Shown: positions 46,327-57,150 of the stretch, one piece after another
Layout: every line of letters begins with the position of its first letter
How positions within the stretch are numbered: position 1 is the first letter of the stretch
Source: Teredinibacter purpureus
Lineage (GTDB): Bacteria > Pseudomonadota > Gammaproteobacteria > Pseudomonadales > Cellvibrionaceae
Assembly (NCBI RefSeq): GCF_014217335.1
Contig: NZ_CP060092.1
Coordinates: 2,187,501 to 2,251,500 of the forward strand
Reading direction: 5' to 3'
Length of the DNA: 64,000 nucleotides
Position numbers and translations under genes: made by a program
Notes under the pieces: model-generated
Databases searched by the model: none
What the model saw: the letters and a program-made list of their open reading frames with translations, nothing else
Told to the model about the DNA's origin: nothing

Positions 46327-48017
46327 AGAAAGCGGTGCAAATGTCTTTTTGGCGATTTTGGGTGCTAGGTGGAATGCTTATCATTTTACCCTGCGCCCTT
46401 GCTTGGCATTTGGCTAACTTGCAAGTGGTTCCTTCGGCCGATAAAGGTTTTGAGTTTTTGCAAAGCGAAGGTGAAGCACGAACATTACGTAGCGAAATGT
46501 TGAGTGCTTATCGAGGCGTTATTACCGATCGAAATGGAGAGTTACTGGCGGTTAGTACGCCGGTGACATCAATATATGCCAACCCAGAATTGTTAGATGA
46601 AAATGAATTTGTTGCTTTAGCGTCAGCGCTTGATATTCCCGTGAGTCAATTGCGCGATCGTGTTGAGGTTTACGAAAATAAACAGTTCATGTATTTGGCT
46701 CGGCATTTACCGCCACAACAGGCGGATAAAATTCTTGAACAGAAATTTTCAGGCGTCGCAGCCGAGACAGAATATAGGCGTTATTACCCCGCCGGAGAGG
46801 TCGCGGCCCATGTTGTGGGTTTTACTGACCTTGATGATCATGGTCAGGAGGGTATTGAACTTGCTTTTGATGAGCACCTTGCGGGTGCGATGGGCTATAA
46901 GCGTGTACTTAAAGATTTAAAAGGTAATATTGTTAAAGAAAAGGGCGTGCTAAAAGCGCCGGTTGCCGGTAAAGAATTACGATTAAGTTTAGATTTAAGG
47001 CTTCAGTACCTCGCTTATAAAGAATTAAAAGCAGCAGTGAATAAGCAAAAAGCCAAATCGGGCTCTGTGGTTTTACTGGATGTTAGATCGGGCGAAATAT
47101 TGGCAATGGTTAATCAGCCATCGTACAACCCCAATGACAGAAGCCATTTGCGTTCTGAGCAAATACGTAATCGTGCAATAACCGACGTATTTGAACCTGG
47201 CTCTACCGTAAAGCCTCTGACCGTAATGGCAGCGCTAGAGACAGGGCGGTACACGCCGGAACATGTTATCGACACTAGCCCTGGTTATGTAATGGTGGGT
47301 AAGAAAGCCTTGCTAGACCCGAAAGATTACGGCCGTTTATCGATAACTAAAATTATTACCAAATCGAGCCAAGTAGGTATTACTAAGTTGGCGTTAGACA
47401 TAGAGCCGCGAGATATACGCGAATTATTTTTTCGTGCGGGAATGGGGCAAAGTACCGGCATGGGGTTTCCTGGTGAAAGTGTGGGCGTGCTACCCACTCG
47501 AGACCGTTGGCTACCTATCGAAACCGCGACATTGGCTTTTGGCTATGGTCTAAATGTAAACGCCGTTCAGTTAGCGCAAGCGTATGCAATGATTGCCGAT
47601 AAAGGGAATTTTAAGCACGCAAGCTTGTTACGCAGTGACGATCAACACGTTGAAAGTCAGGTTGTTTCTAAGTCTGTAGCGCAAAGCGTTATTGAAATGT
47701 TGAAAACGGTTCCGCGTGCAGGTGGCACTGCCACGCGCGCGCAGATAGACGCTTACCCCGTAGCCGGTAAAACAGGAACCTCTCATAAAATTGGTGTAGA
47801 TGGTTATGCAGAAGACCGGCATTTCGCGCTATTTGCAGGTTTCTCGCCCGCGGACAACCCCGAAGTCGTCGCGGTAATTGTTATTAATGAACCCACAGAC
47901 GGAAAGTATTTTGGTGGTGAAGCTGCAGCCCCTGTATTTGCGAGCATTGTTGAGGGGGCATTGAAAATACTGCGTGTTCCTCCACAGGCTGACGCTGCAT
48001 ATGTGGTGGGGCTGTAA
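46323..48017 (+). CDS. ftsI: Septal peptidoglycan transpeptidase FtsI (PBP3)
   Basis: 564 residues. An N-terminal membrane anchor (about 12-31) precedes a pedestal domain and a transpeptidase domain. The catalytic S294 is in EPGSTVKPLT and the KTG motif is at 483-485 (AGKTGTS). The second motif, normally SxN, reads S348-S349-Q350 (TKSSQVGITK), which is unusual. Cross-links septal peptidoglycan. It overlaps ftsL (ATGA, 46323-46326) and ends 1 nt into murE (TAATG). Confidence 0.98.
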   Translation: MKKAVQMSFWRFWVLGGMLIILPCALAWHLANLQVVPSADKGFEFLQSEGEARTLRSEMLSAYRGVITDRNGELLAVSTPVTSIYANPELLDENEFVALASALDIPVSQLRDRVEVYENKQFMYLARHLPPQQADKILEQKFSGVAAETEYRRYYPAGEVAAHVVGFTDLDDHGQEGIELAFDEHLAGAMGYKRVLKDLKGNIVKEKGVLKAPVAGKELRLSLDLRLQYLAYKELKAAVNKQKAKSGSVVLLDVRSGEILAMVNQPSYNPNDRSHLRSEQIRNRAITDVFEPGSTVKPLTVMAALETGRYTPEHVIDTSPGYVMVGKKALLDPKDYGRLSITKIITKSSQVGITKLALDIEPRDIRELFFRAGMGQSTGMGFPGESVGVLPTRDRWLPIETATLAFGYGLNVNAVQLAQAYAMIADKGNFKHASLLRSDDQHVESQVVSKSVAQSVIEMLKTVPRAGGTATRAQIDAYPVAGKTGTSHKIGVDGYAEDRHFALFAGFSPADNPEVVAVIVINEPTDGKYFGGEAAAPVFASIVEGALKILRVPPQADAAYVVGL

Positions 48018-49591
48018 TGAGAGGCTCGATAGAGGCGCAAGTAGCATCACGACCACGTTGCACATTTAATGCATTGGCCAGGGCTGCTGGGTGTGAATTA
48101 TTACCATCCGATCCTTGTGTCGATAATATTACGTTAGATAGCCGAGATGTTTCATTAAACGCGTTGTTTATTGCCGTCTCTGGAGAAAACGTTGATGGTC
48201 GAGATTTTATTGATCAAGCCATTGCGGCGGGTGCATCGGTTGTGGTTGCGGAGGCTGATGGCACTAAAGAAGGTAGCCTGCAGTACTCGGAAGGGGTGCC
48301 CATACTTTCGGTGACAGAACTTAACCAAAAAGTTGGGCTCATAGCGGCGCAATTTTTTAACCATCCTTCCAATCGTATGGCGGTTATAGGGGTGACGGGA
48401 ACTAATGGAAAAACTACGTGTGCCCAGCTGATTCAGCAAATGTTTCAGTTGTTGGGGGAAAAGGCGGCGACGATCGGCACCATGGGCTATGGTGCCGATC
48501 TGTCCTCGTTAACCACTACCGGTTTAACAACTCCCGATGCAATTAGTTGCCAGAAAATATTATATACATTGGCAGAACGTAACGTTAAATATACTTCCTT
48601 GGAAGTGTCGTCACATGCAATTGTGCAAAAGCGACACCTTGGTATTCAATTCCGATCGGCGGTTTTTACTAATTTAAGCCGAGATCATTTGGATTACCAC
48701 GGTACGATGGAATCTTATGCAGCAGTTAAAGCCGAATTGTTTCAAAACCCACAATTGCGCTACGTTGTAGTTAATGCAGATGATGCGGTAGGCCACAATA
48801 TTAGTACAGCGGCGGTTCCCTTAAGTGTGGAAAGTATTCGCTATAGGGTATGTACAACGAAAGGCGTTAAGCCCACATCTAGCGTGAAAAATTTAGTGAT
48901 AGCGTATGACCTAACTTTTTCAGCGGAGGGTATACAGGGGCAAGTAATAACGCCGTGGGGCGATGGTGAGTTTAGAAGCACTTTAATTGGCCTGTTTAAT
49001 GTGTATAACCTGCTTGCCAGTATTAGTGTCGCCTGTTGCGAAGGTTATCCACTAGAAAAAGTGTTAGCGGCAACCGAGAAGCTAGCCCCCATTGTTGGCC
49101 GCATGCAAAAAGTCGAACATGGCTATTCGACTATAGCGGTCTTAATTGATTATGCGCATACGCCCGATGCATTGGAGCAGGCGTTAATGTCTGCACGCGA
49201 ACATACCAGTAAAGCGTTATGGGTTGTGTTTGGGTGTGGCGGCAATCGAGACAGAGGTAAACGCGCGAGCATGGGGCGTGCAGCTATATCAATGGCGGAT
49301 CATATAATTGTTACGTCCGATAATCCCCGTAACGAAAATCCAATGGATATTATTGGTGATATCGTCGCGGATGTTGCTACTGCAGACAATATGTATATAG
49401 AAGTTGACCGTGAAAAAGCTATCGGCTTGGCCGTGAGCAATGCCAAAGATGGCGACCTTATTCTTATTGCCGGGAAAGGGCACGAAACGTATCAAATACT
49501 GAAGGGCGAGACGGTGTCATTCAGTGATTATGATACTGCGGTGACAGCATTGGATAATCGGATGCACGGTCATGCGGGAGTTAAGCGATGA
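48017..49591 (+). CDS. murE: UDP-MurNAc-tripeptide synthetase MurE
   Basis: 524 residues. It adds the third stem-peptide amino acid. The ATP loop GVTGTNGKTTCAQL and the DNPR motif (SDNPRNENP), which marks meso-diaminopimelate specificity, are present. GKGHETYQI near the C-terminus is typical. It overlaps ftsI by 1 nt and murF by 4 nt. Confidence 0.99.
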   Translation: MRGSIEAQVASRPRCTFNALARAAGCELLPSDPCVDNITLDSRDVSLNALFIAVSGENVDGRDFIDQAIAAGASVVVAEADGTKEGSLQYSEGVPILSVTELNQKVGLIAAQFFNHPSNRMAVIGVTGTNGKTTCAQLIQQMFQLLGEKAATIGTMGYGADLSSLTTTGLTTPDAISCQKILYTLAERNVKYTSLEVSSHAIVQKRHLGIQFRSAVFTNLSRDHLDYHGTMESYAAVKAELFQNPQLRYVVVNADDAVGHNISTAAVPLSVESIRYRVCTTKGVKPTSSVKNLVIAYDLTFSAEGIQGQVITPWGDGEFRSTLIGLFNVYNLLASISVACCEGYPLEKVLAATEKLAPIVGRMQKVEHGYSTIAVLIDYAHTPDALEQALMSAREHTSKALWVVFGCGGNRDRGKRASMGRAAISMADHIIVTSDNPRNENPMDIIGDIVADVATADNMYIEVDREKAIGLAVSNAKDGDLILIAGKGHETYQILKGETVSFSDYDTAVTALDNRMHGHAGVKR

Positions 49592-50982
49592 TGTTGAGTT
49601 TATTAACGGCAGCGTGTGAAGGCAAACTTCACGGCAATGATGTTGAATATGAACGAGTGAGCACTGATACGCGCAATATTCTCACTGGCGATCTATTTAT
49701 AGCCCTGCGTGGCGACCGTTTCGACGGACATCAATTTGTACTTGATGCCGAAAGAGCTGGTGCTGTGGCACTTGTTGTGGATGCCGTGCAAGAGAGTGTT
49801 TGCATCCCACAACTGGTGGTTGAGAATACTAACCACGCACTCGGGTTTGCAGGGCGTTTAAATAGAGACTCCAGTAAAGCTAAAGTGATTGCTATTACCG
49901 GTAGTAGCGGTAAAACAACGGTAAAAGGAATGTTGCACGCTATTTTGGCTAATGAGGGTGAGGTGCTGGCAACACAAGGTAATTTTAATAATCATATTGG
50001 TGTTCCGCTTACGCTTTTACAGTTGAAACCTGCGCATGAGTTTGCCGTTATAGAAGCCGGTACAAGTGGGAAAGGTGAAATTGGATATTTGGCAGGCTTG
50101 ATTCGGCCCTGTATTGCATTAGTGAATAATGTTATGTCAGCTCATTTGGAGGGCTTCGGTACAGTAGAAGCGATTGGGCAGGAAAAGTCTAATATCTTCA
50201 GTGAGGACACTCTAAAAATTGGCGTTGTTAATTTGAAGTCTCAACAACTCAATACTGCTCTTAATCAATTAACACAAGTTGAACGTATTGGGTTTGCGCT
50301 AGTTGAAAGCGATACCGCGATGGAAAACCTACGGGAAGACTATAAAGATAAAATAGATCAGTTTGTATTTGGAAAAATAAAGCATTCATCTAACGATAAA
50401 AAGAATGAGTTTACGCTGTACGCAGAAAATTCAATGAGTGTTATTACTATCGCAGTTCCTGGGCGGCACAATATTGAAAATGCACTTGCGGCCGCGAGTT
50501 GTGCGTTAGCGGCCGGCGCGACGCGTGAATCGATTACGGCGGGTTTGGGTACTTTTAGTGGCGTGCCTGGACGAATGCAAGTGGTGGAGAGTGATCGATG
50601 CGCGATGCTCGTTGATGACACCTATAATGCAAATCCCGGTTCAATGCGGGCCGCAATAGATTTTCTGGCGAACAAAAAAAATAGTGTGCTTATTGTAGGT
50701 GATATGGCCGAAGTTGGTGAAACAGCCGAAAATATTCATGCCGAACTCGGTAAGTATGCAAAGGACAATGGGGTTTCACGTGTGTATGCCGTGGGTCCTT
50801 TGAGCGCAAAACTGGTCGAAAAGTTTGGTGATAAGGGGCAATGGTTTGAAAGCCAAGCTTTGTTAAAGGCTCATTTAGAGTCGGATGTGTTAGACCACTG
50901 CGCGATTTTGGTAAAAGGATCCAGACGTTCGAAAATGGAAAATATTATTCAACAGCTGAAACGAATTGAGGAGAAAGGCTGA
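49588..50982 (+). CDS. murF: UDP-MurNAc-tripeptide D-Ala-D-Ala ligase MurF
   Basis: 464 residues. It adds D-Ala-D-Ala to the precursor. ATP loop [15 protein letters not shown], then [23 protein letters not shown] and [15 protein letters not shown]. Two adjacent ATGs (49588 and 49591) open the frame; the first overlaps the murE stop (ATGA). Confidence 0.99.
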   Translation: MMLSLLTAACEGKLHGNDVEYERVSTDTRNILTGDLFIALRGDRFDGHQFVLDAERAGAVALVVDAVQESVCIPQLVVENTNHALGFAGRLNRDSSKAKVIAITGSSGKTTVKGMLHAILANEGEVLATQGNFNNHIGVPLTLLQLKPAHEFAVIEAGTSGKGEIGYLAGLIRPCIALVNNVMSAHLEGFGTVEAIGQEKSNIFSEDTLKIGVVNLKSQQLNTALNQLTQVERIGFALVESDTAMENLREDYKDKIDQFVFGKIKHSSNDKKNEFTLYAENSMSVITIAVPGRHNIENALAAASCALAAGATRESITAGLGTFSGVPGRMQVVESDRCAMLVDDTYNANPGSMRAAIDFLANKKNSVLIVGDMAEVGETAENIHAELGKYAKDNGVSRVYAVGPLSAKLVEKFGDKGQWFESQALLKAHLESDVLDHCAILVKGSRRSKMENIIQQLKRIEEKG

Positions 50983-52064
50983 TGTTGTTTTGGCTGGCCG
51001 ATGTACTACAGGAATTTATTAGTGGTTTTGGAATGTTTCGCTACCTAACGTTGCGCGGAATACTGGGTGTAATGACGGCATTGGGAATATCGATGCTTAT
51101 GGGGCCTTGGGTCATTAAAAAATTAAATCACTTACAGATAGGGCAAGCGATTCGAGATGATGGCCCGCAAAGCCATTTGAGTAAATCAGGTACGCCGACA
51201 ATGGGCGGTACTCTCATTATCTTCGCGATTGTGATATCGACACTCTTATGGGCAGACTTGTCAAACCGGTATGTATTAGTTGTTCTGTTTGTCACCATAG
51301 CGTACGGCTTAATTGGTTGGGTGGACGATTATAGGAAAGTGGTTGAGAAAAATTCCAAAGGATTGCCCGCAAAATGGAAATATTTTTGGCAATCGATAGC
51401 AGGGTTTGGCGTGGCTGTAGCGCTTTTTTCGAGTGCACAGTCGCCGGTAGAAACAACTTTGTATATTCCGTTTTTTAAGAGTTTTGCGTGGGAGATGGGT
51501 GGTTTTTTCATTATCCTTACGTATTTTATGATTGTTGGCTTTAGTAATGCCGTTAATCTTACCGATGGTCTAGATGGCCTAGCCATTATGCCAACAGTAA
51601 TGGTTGGTTCGGCGCTAGGTATTATCGCCTACTTAAGTGGGCATGCGAATTTTTCAGGTTATCTGCATATACCTTATATACCGGGCGCCGGAGAGCTGGT
51701 TATTTATTGTGGTGCGCTAGCTGGAGCCGGATTAGGTTTTTTGTGGTTTAACACTTATCCGGCTCAAGTTTTTATGGGGGATGTGGGTGCTTTGGCTTTG
51801 GGTGCTGCGCTGGGTGTGATTGCCGTTATTGTTCGCCATGAAATTGTATTTTTTATTATGTCAGGCATATTTGTTATGGAGACTGTCTCCGTAATATTGC
51901 AAGTGGCTTCATTTAAACTAACGGGCCGACGCATATTTAGAATGGCGCCGTTGCATCATCATTTTGAATTAAAGGGCTGGCCTGAGCCAAGAGTCATCGT
52001 CAGGTTCTGGATTATTACTGTAATGCTCGTTTTGTTCGGGCTTGCAACACTCAAAATACGGTAG
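50982..52064 (+). CDS. mraY: Phospho-MurNAc-pentapeptide transferase MraY
   Basis: 360 residues with about ten membrane segments. It makes lipid I on the inner membrane. Family motifs: [44 protein letters not shown] and [14 protein letters not shown]. The start overlaps the murF stop by 1 nt (TGATG). Confidence 0.99.
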   Translation: MLFWLADVLQEFISGFGMFRYLTLRGILGVMTALGISMLMGPWVIKKLNHLQIGQAIRDDGPQSHLSKSGTPTMGGTLIIFAIVISTLLWADLSNRYVLVVLFVTIAYGLIGWVDDYRKVVEKNSKGLPAKWKYFWQSIAGFGVAVALFSSAQSPVETTLYIPFFKSFAWEMGGFFIILTYFMIVGFSNAVNLTDGLDGLAIMPTVMVGSALGIIAYLSGHANFSGYLHIPYIPGAGELVIYCGALAGAGLGFLWFNTYPAQVFMGDVGALALGAALGVIAVIVRHEIVFFIMSGIFVMETVSVILQVASFKLTGRRIFRMAPLHHHFELKGWPEPRVIVRFWIITVMLVLFGLATLKIR

Positions 52065-52076
52065 CTTTAGGAAAGT

Positions 52077-53438
52077 ATGAGCACATTAATCGCGTCCGAT
52101 AAAATGGTAGTTATTCTCGGTTTAGGAAAGACCGGGCTTTCGGTTGCGCGATTTTTAACTAAACAGAATAGAACCTTTGTGGTTGTTGATACGCGAGACA
52201 ATCCGCCGGGTTTAGCTGAGCTTAAAACCATTAATGCCAATGTGACGATACTGGCAGGTCCAATAAGCGAGCACGTTGAAACAATAATGTGCGGCGCCGA
52301 GGAGATTATAATCAGCCCAGGCATTTCGCGGGATATTCCCGTGATAAAGGCGGCGATCAAAATGGGGATATCGGTTGTTGGCGACGTTGAGCTGTTTTTG
52401 AGAGAGGTAAAGGCTCCAGTCGTTGGTATTACCGGTTCTAACGGTAAAACAACGGTTACAACGCTAGTAGGGCTTGCCGCTGAAAAAGCGGGGTTACACG
52501 TTAAAGTTGCAGGTAATATCGGAATCCCAGCATTGGATGTCTTGCATGACAGTGTTGAACTCTATGTGTTGGAACTCTCTAGTTTTCAGTTAGAAAGCAT
52601 TCCTCGCGCAAAATTGAGCGTAGCGTGCAATTTAAATGTTAGCGCAGATCATATGGATCGCTACAGTTCGCTGGCTGTTTATTGTATGGCAAAGCAGCGA
52701 ATTTTTTGGGGCGCAGAGCGTGTTGTATACAATCTGGATGATAAATTAACGCAACCACCGGCAATCAGTGGGGTTCATCGTTTTGGGTTTGGGTTAGGGG
52801 TTTCCTCCGAACAAGGCGATAGTAAATACCTTTACGATGGCGAAAGTGCAGCGCTAAAAAATGATAATGATACGCTTTTGTTGGCAAATGAATTAAAGAT
52901 GTTTGGTCGTCATAATATTGCAAATGCGCTCGCTGTAATGGGTATTTGCGATGCTGCTCGTATTGATAGAGCAGCTGTTCTTAATGTTCTTCGAACGTTT
53001 AAAGGCCTGCCCCATCGTTGTGAATGGGCGGGAGAGAAAAAAACGATAACATTTATCAATGATTCTAAGGCAACCAATGTAGGTGCGACTATAGCGGCGA
53101 TAGAAGGGCTCTACGCTGATTTTTCAGCCATTACACTTATCGCGGGTGGCGATGGTAAAGATGCCGATTTTAGTGCCCTTGGTAACGTTATTGAGGGCCG
53201 AATTCGTGTCTTAGTATTGGTTGGCGTGGATGCCGGTAAAATTGCTGCGCAGGTTAATAAAAAGGTTACAACTTTTTACGCTGAAAGCCTGCCCGAGGCC
53301 GTTCAAATGGCATACCAAAAAAGTGAACCCAATAGCGCTGTTCTTCTGTCGCCGGCCTGCGCAAGTTTCGATATGTTTAGCGGGTTCGAGGCGCGGGGAG
53401 AATGCTTTATAGCGAGTGTTGAGGCATTGGTAGCATGA
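52077..53438 (+). CDS. murD: UDP-MurNAc-L-alanine:D-glutamate ligase MurD
   Basis: 453 residues. ILGLGKTGLSVARFL at the N-terminus, ATP loop GITGSNGKTTVTTLVGL, then LELSSFQLES, HRCEWAGE and NDSKATNVGATIAAIEGL. Adds D-glutamate. AGGA precedes the ATG closely; the stop overlaps ftsW (ATGA). Confidence 0.99.
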   Translation: MSTLIASDKMVVILGLGKTGLSVARFLTKQNRTFVVVDTRDNPPGLAELKTINANVTILAGPISEHVETIMCGAEEIIISPGISRDIPVIKAAIKMGISVVGDVELFLREVKAPVVGITGSNGKTTVTTLVGLAAEKAGLHVKVAGNIGIPALDVLHDSVELYVLELSSFQLESIPRAKLSVACNLNVSADHMDRYSSLAVYCMAKQRIFWGAERVVYNLDDKLTQPPAISGVHRFGFGLGVSSEQGDSKYLYDGESAALKNDNDTLLLANELKMFGRHNIANALAVMGICDAARIDRAAVLNVLRTFKGLPHRCEWAGEKKTITFINDSKATNVGATIAAIEGLYADFSAITLIAGGDGKDADFSALGNVIEGRIRVLVLVGVDAGKIAAQVNKKVTTFYAESLPEAVQMAYQKSEPNSAVLLSPACASFDMFSGFEARGECFIASVEALVA

Positions 53439-54580
53439 AATTAGCGAATGTTTCGCTTTCGCAACAGGTATCCGCGTTAGCGTTAGATCGAGGATTAGTG
53501 TTGGTTGTGGCAACTCTGATTAGTATCGGTTTAATTATGGTTGCCTCAAGCTCATTAGATTTCGCGGCAGCACAATACGGCGATGCTTGGTTTTTTGTGA
53601 AAAAACAACTGACGTTTTTATGTATAGGTATCGCGGCAGGTATTATTGTTGCTGCTATTCCAATGACAATTTGGCAGCGGTACTCGGGTATTTTATTGTT
53701 GATGGCGATTTTTTTTCTGGTAGTAGTACTGTTACCGGGTGTTGGTAAAGTTGTTAATGGTAGTCGTCGCTGGTTAAGTATTGGACCTGTGTCTATGCAA
53801 GCATCCGAACTTTCAAAATTTTGCTTGATTGTATATTTCGCGAGTTATCTCGCGCGAAAGAATCACGAAATACGCTACGAGTGGGCCGGTTTTTTTAAGA
53901 TGATCGGCATTATTGGTTTTGTGGTGTTTTTGTTATTGCTAGAACCGGATTTTGGAAGCTCGGTTGTTATTTGCTTGACGTTGGGCGCTATGATGTTTGT
54001 TGCGGGTGTGCCATTACTACGTTTTGGGTTGTTAGCACTCACGGGTGTGGTGTTTTTAGCGAGTATGGCCCGCTTGTCTCCGTATCGATGGGAGCGTCTT
54101 ATAACGTTTATGGATCCGTGGGAACGACAATTTGATAGTGGTTATCAGCTGGTGCAGTCCCTTATTGCGTTTGGCCGAGGTGAGTGGCTTGGGACCGGCT
54201 TGGGCAACAGCATGCAAAAATTGTTTTTCTTACCAGAGGCGCATACCGATTTTATTTTTTCAATTTATTCGGAAGAATTTGGGTTAATTGGTGCGTTAGT
54301 GTTAATAGGCCTATTTAGTTATTTTGTGTGGAAAATGCTATGTCTTTCAAGGGTGGCGTTCTATCGACAAAAATTATTTGGTTGCTATTTAGTGTTTGGA
54401 ATTGCCGTTATGGTCGCGGTACAAGCGTTTATTAATATGGGGGTTGCTTCTGGTTTATTGCCCACCAAAGGGTTGACTCTTCCCTTTGTGAGTTATGGCG
54501 GTAGTAGCTTATTAGTTACCTGCACATTGGTTGCATTGGTTTTTAGAGTGGCTTGGGAGGAGCGTTTCGGTGCTGAATAA
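53435..54580 (+). CDS. ftsW: Septal peptidoglycan glycosyltransferase FtsW
   Basis: 381 residues with about ten membrane segments, a SEDS-family polymerase that partners FtsI. Family segments: GSRRWLSIGPVSMQASELSKFCL, LEPDFGSSVVI, GYQLVQSLIAFGRGEWLGTGLG, PEAHTDFIFS and LPFVSYGGSSLL. It overlaps murD by 4 nt and murG by 11 nt. Confidence 0.99.
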   Translation: MKLANVSLSQQVSALALDRGLVLVVATLISIGLIMVASSSLDFAAAQYGDAWFFVKKQLTFLCIGIAAGIIVAAIPMTIWQRYSGILLLMAIFFLVVVLLPGVGKVVNGSRRWLSIGPVSMQASELSKFCLIVYFASYLARKNHEIRYEWAGFFKMIGIIGFVVFLLLLEPDFGSSVVICLTLGAMMFVAGVPLLRFGLLALTGVVFLASMARLSPYRWERLITFMDPWERQFDSGYQLVQSLIAFGRGEWLGTGLGNSMQKLFFLPEAHTDFIFSIYSEEFGLIGALVLIGLFSYFVWKMLCLSRVAFYRQKLFGCYLVFGIAVMVAVQAFINMGVASGLLPTKGLTLPFVSYGGSSLLVTCTLVALVFRVAWEERFGAE

Positions 54581-55697
54581 CCCAAAACGTATTCTTATCA
54601 GCGCGGGAGGAACCGGCGGGCATGTTTTCCCTGGCTTGGCTCTAGCGGCAGCGTTGGCTGCGCGAGGGTATGATATTCATTGGATGGGAACGGCGACCGG
54701 CATCGAATCACGTTTGGTTATAGAAGCAGGCATTCCGCTTCACTTAGTATCGGTTCAAGGTGTTCGGGGTAAGGGAGTTGTTGCGTTACTGACGTCGCCT
54801 TTTAATATTGTTCGCGCAATAGTACAGGCTGTAAAAATAGTAATTAAGGTTCGCCCTGGGTTGGTTGTGGGATTGGGTGGGTTCGTTGCAGCGCCTGCGG
54901 GATTTGCAGCAAAACTAACACGTATACCGCTAGTCATTCACGAGCAAAACGCTGTGGCCGGCACAACGAATAGGCTTTTGGCTGCATTCGCGAACGCTGT
55001 TCTCACCGCGTTCCCAAATGTGTTAGAGAAAGGCTTGTGTATTGGAAACCCAGTACGAAAAGAATTTTTCGAGCCGCGTAGTGCTCGTAACGTTTTCGAT
55101 GGGAGCGCGGAGCAAGCATTAAAGGTTGTGGTAGTAGGAGGCAGTCGAGGTGCGAAAGCGGTTAATCATCTAGTCGCTGACTCGATTGGCATTATGGGCG
55201 AAACTCGTGAAAAGATGGCGGTCTATCACCAAACGGGAGAAAAACTTTTTGATGAAGCGATGGCGCATTATCGGCAAGTTGGTTTGAGCGTGCGGGAGGC
55301 CGGGGAAGGTTACCCTAGTAAAGGCCACATTATAGTAGCACCATTTATTCGGGATATGGCTGAGTGCTTAGCGTGGGCAGATGTTGTAATTTGTCGTGCC
55401 GGCGCTTTGACGATATCGGAACTGGCTGCCAGTGGGGTTGGTTCCGTACTAGTGCCTTTTCCGTTTGCCATTGATGATCATCAAACGGTAAACGGACAGT
55501 ATTTAGTTGCGGAGCAAGCGGCTGTAATATTTCAGCAGCAAGAATTGACGCCGGCTAAATTAACACAGTTGTTAAATGAGTTTATCGATAACCCCCGTAC
55601 ATTAGTGGATATGGGGCGTCGAGCTCGCGCGAGTGCCAAGCCTCACGCAGTCACTGAGTTCGCTGATTGTTGTGAAACGTTATTTAGAGAGACGTAA
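54570..55697 (+). CDS. murG: Lipid II synthase MurG
   Basis: 375 residues from GTG 54570, with GGGAGGAG 7 nt upstream; the frame is open back to 54531 within ftsW, but MLNNPKRILISAGGTGGH is the normal N-terminus. GlcNAc transferase: GGTGGHVFPGLALA, HEQNAVAGTTNRLLA, VVVGGSRGAKAVN, CRAGALTISELAA and PFPFAIDDHQTVN. Peripheral to the inner membrane. Confidence 0.98.
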   Translation: MLNNPKRILISAGGTGGHVFPGLALAAALAARGYDIHWMGTATGIESRLVIEAGIPLHLVSVQGVRGKGVVALLTSPFNIVRAIVQAVKIVIKVRPGLVVGLGGFVAAPAGFAAKLTRIPLVIHEQNAVAGTTNRLLAAFANAVLTAFPNVLEKGLCIGNPVRKEFFEPRSARNVFDGSAEQALKVVVVGGSRGAKAVNHLVADSIGIMGETREKMAVYHQTGEKLFDEAMAHYRQVGLSVREAGEGYPSKGHIIVAPFIRDMAECLAWADVVICRAGALTISELAASGVGSVLVPFPFAIDDHQTVNGQYLVAEQAAVIFQQQELTPAKLTQLLNEFIDNPRTLVDMGRRARASAKPHAVTEFADCCETLFRET

Positions 55698-55721
55698 ATT
55701 GTTAAAATTTTGGATTCGATT

Positions 55722-57146
55722 ATGAATGCTAGTGATATTCAGCAAGTACCAGAGATGAGACGAATAAGGCGAATACATTTCGTGGGAATTGGCGGTGCCG
55801 GCATGAGCGGAATTGCTGAAGTGCTCCTCAATCAGGGGTATGACATATCGGGGTCAGATTTAAAGGAATCCGATGTTACGCGTCGGCTTTCCGGTATGGG
55901 TATAGACATTTTTATTGGCCATCACGGGGCCAATGTACAAGGTGCAGATGTGGTGGTGAATTCCAGCGCTGTAACCGAAGGAAATGCAGAATTAAGTGAG
56001 GCCCGTGAAAAACGGATTCCTATAGTACGTCGTGCAGAAATGCTAGGTGAATTAATGCGCTATCGACATGGTATTGCGGTAGCGGGTACTCATGGAAAAA
56101 CAACAACTACTAGCCTAATTGCGAGTATTTTTGCGGCTGCAGATAAAGATCCAACCTTTGTTATTGGAGGCTTATTAAATAGTGCTGGTAGTAACGCGGG
56201 CTTGGGTGAAAGTCGTTATTTGGTTGCGGAAGCTGATGAAAGTGATGCGTCTTTTTTACATCTTCAGCCCATGGTTGCGGTTGTGACTAATATTGATGCA
56301 GACCATATGGATACGTACGGAGGAGATTTCTCAAACGTTAAGAAAGCGTTTATCGAATTTCTCCACAACCTACCGTTTTATGGCGTGGCAGTAATGTGTG
56401 GTGACGATCCTGTTGTGAATGAGATCATACCTAGTGTATCCCGTTCTGTACTGACTTATGGATTTTCAAATGAGTGTGATTATGTGATTTCTAACCTGAA
56501 GCAAACAGAAGGCATGCAGCGTTTTTCGATAGCACGCCCGGGTAAAGACTCGCTACTTGAACTTTCTTTGACTATGCCCGGTAGCCATAATGTTTTAAAT
56601 GCGGCCGCGGCCGTGGCCGTTGCAACTGATGAAGGCATTGAGGACGAGGCGATACAAGCTGGTTTGTCGAAATTTTCGGGGGTAGGTCGACGCTTTGAAA
56701 TCTATGGTGAATTTTCGGTGGGCAGTGAGGGTAGCGCCATGCTTGTGGATGACTACGGTCATCATCCCAGAGAAGTTGCTGCAACAATTAAAGCGATTCG
56801 TGATGGTTGGCCCGAACGCCGTTTACTGATGATTTATCAACCGCATCGGTATTCGCGCACGCGTGATCTGTATGAAGACTTTGTCGATGTATTGTCCAGC
56901 GTGGATCAATTGGTTTTGCTCGAAGTCTATGCTGCGGGTGAGGACCCTATTGCGGGTGCGGACGGTCGCCATCTGAGCCGGAGTATTAGAAATCGTGCGG
57001 CGGTGGACCCCATATTTGTTGAAGGTATAGAGGGTGTACCTGCTGTAATTAAAGATATCGTTCTACCTGGCGACGTTGTGATCACACAAGGTGCCGGTAA
57101 CGTGGGTTTATTAGCGGCTGAACTAGCAAAACGTAAATTTATTTAA
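55722..57146 (+). CDS. murC: UDP-MurNAc-L-alanine ligase MurC
   Basis: 474 residues from ATG 55722; a TTG at 55710 is also in frame, and the ribosome site is weak for both. [21 protein letters not shown] loop [28 protein letters not shown] and [16 protein letters not shown] are present. Adds L-alanine to UDP-MurNAc. It lies between murG and ddl; murB is not in this cluster. Confidence 0.98.
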   Translation: MNASDIQQVPEMRRIRRIHFVGIGGAGMSGIAEVLLNQGYDISGSDLKESDVTRRLSGMGIDIFIGHHGANVQGADVVVNSSAVTEGNAELSEAREKRIPIVRRAEMLGELMRYRHGIAVAGTHGKTTTTSLIASIFAAADKDPTFVIGGLLNSAGSNAGLGESRYLVAEADESDASFLHLQPMVAVVTNIDADHMDTYGGDFSNVKKAFIEFLHNLPFYGVAVMCGDDPVVNEIIPSVSRSVLTYGFSNECDYVISNLKQTEGMQRFSIARPGKDSLLELSLTMPGSHNVLNAAAAVAVATDEGIEDEAIQAGLSKFSGVGRRFEIYGEFSVGSEGSAMLVDDYGHHPREVAATIKAIRDGWPERRLLMIYQPHRYSRTRDLYEDFVDVLSSVDQLVLLEVYAAGEDPIAGADGRHLSRSIRNRAAVDPIFVEGIEGVPAVIKDIVLPGDVVITQGAGNVGLLAAELAKRKFI

Positions 57147-57150
57147 GATT

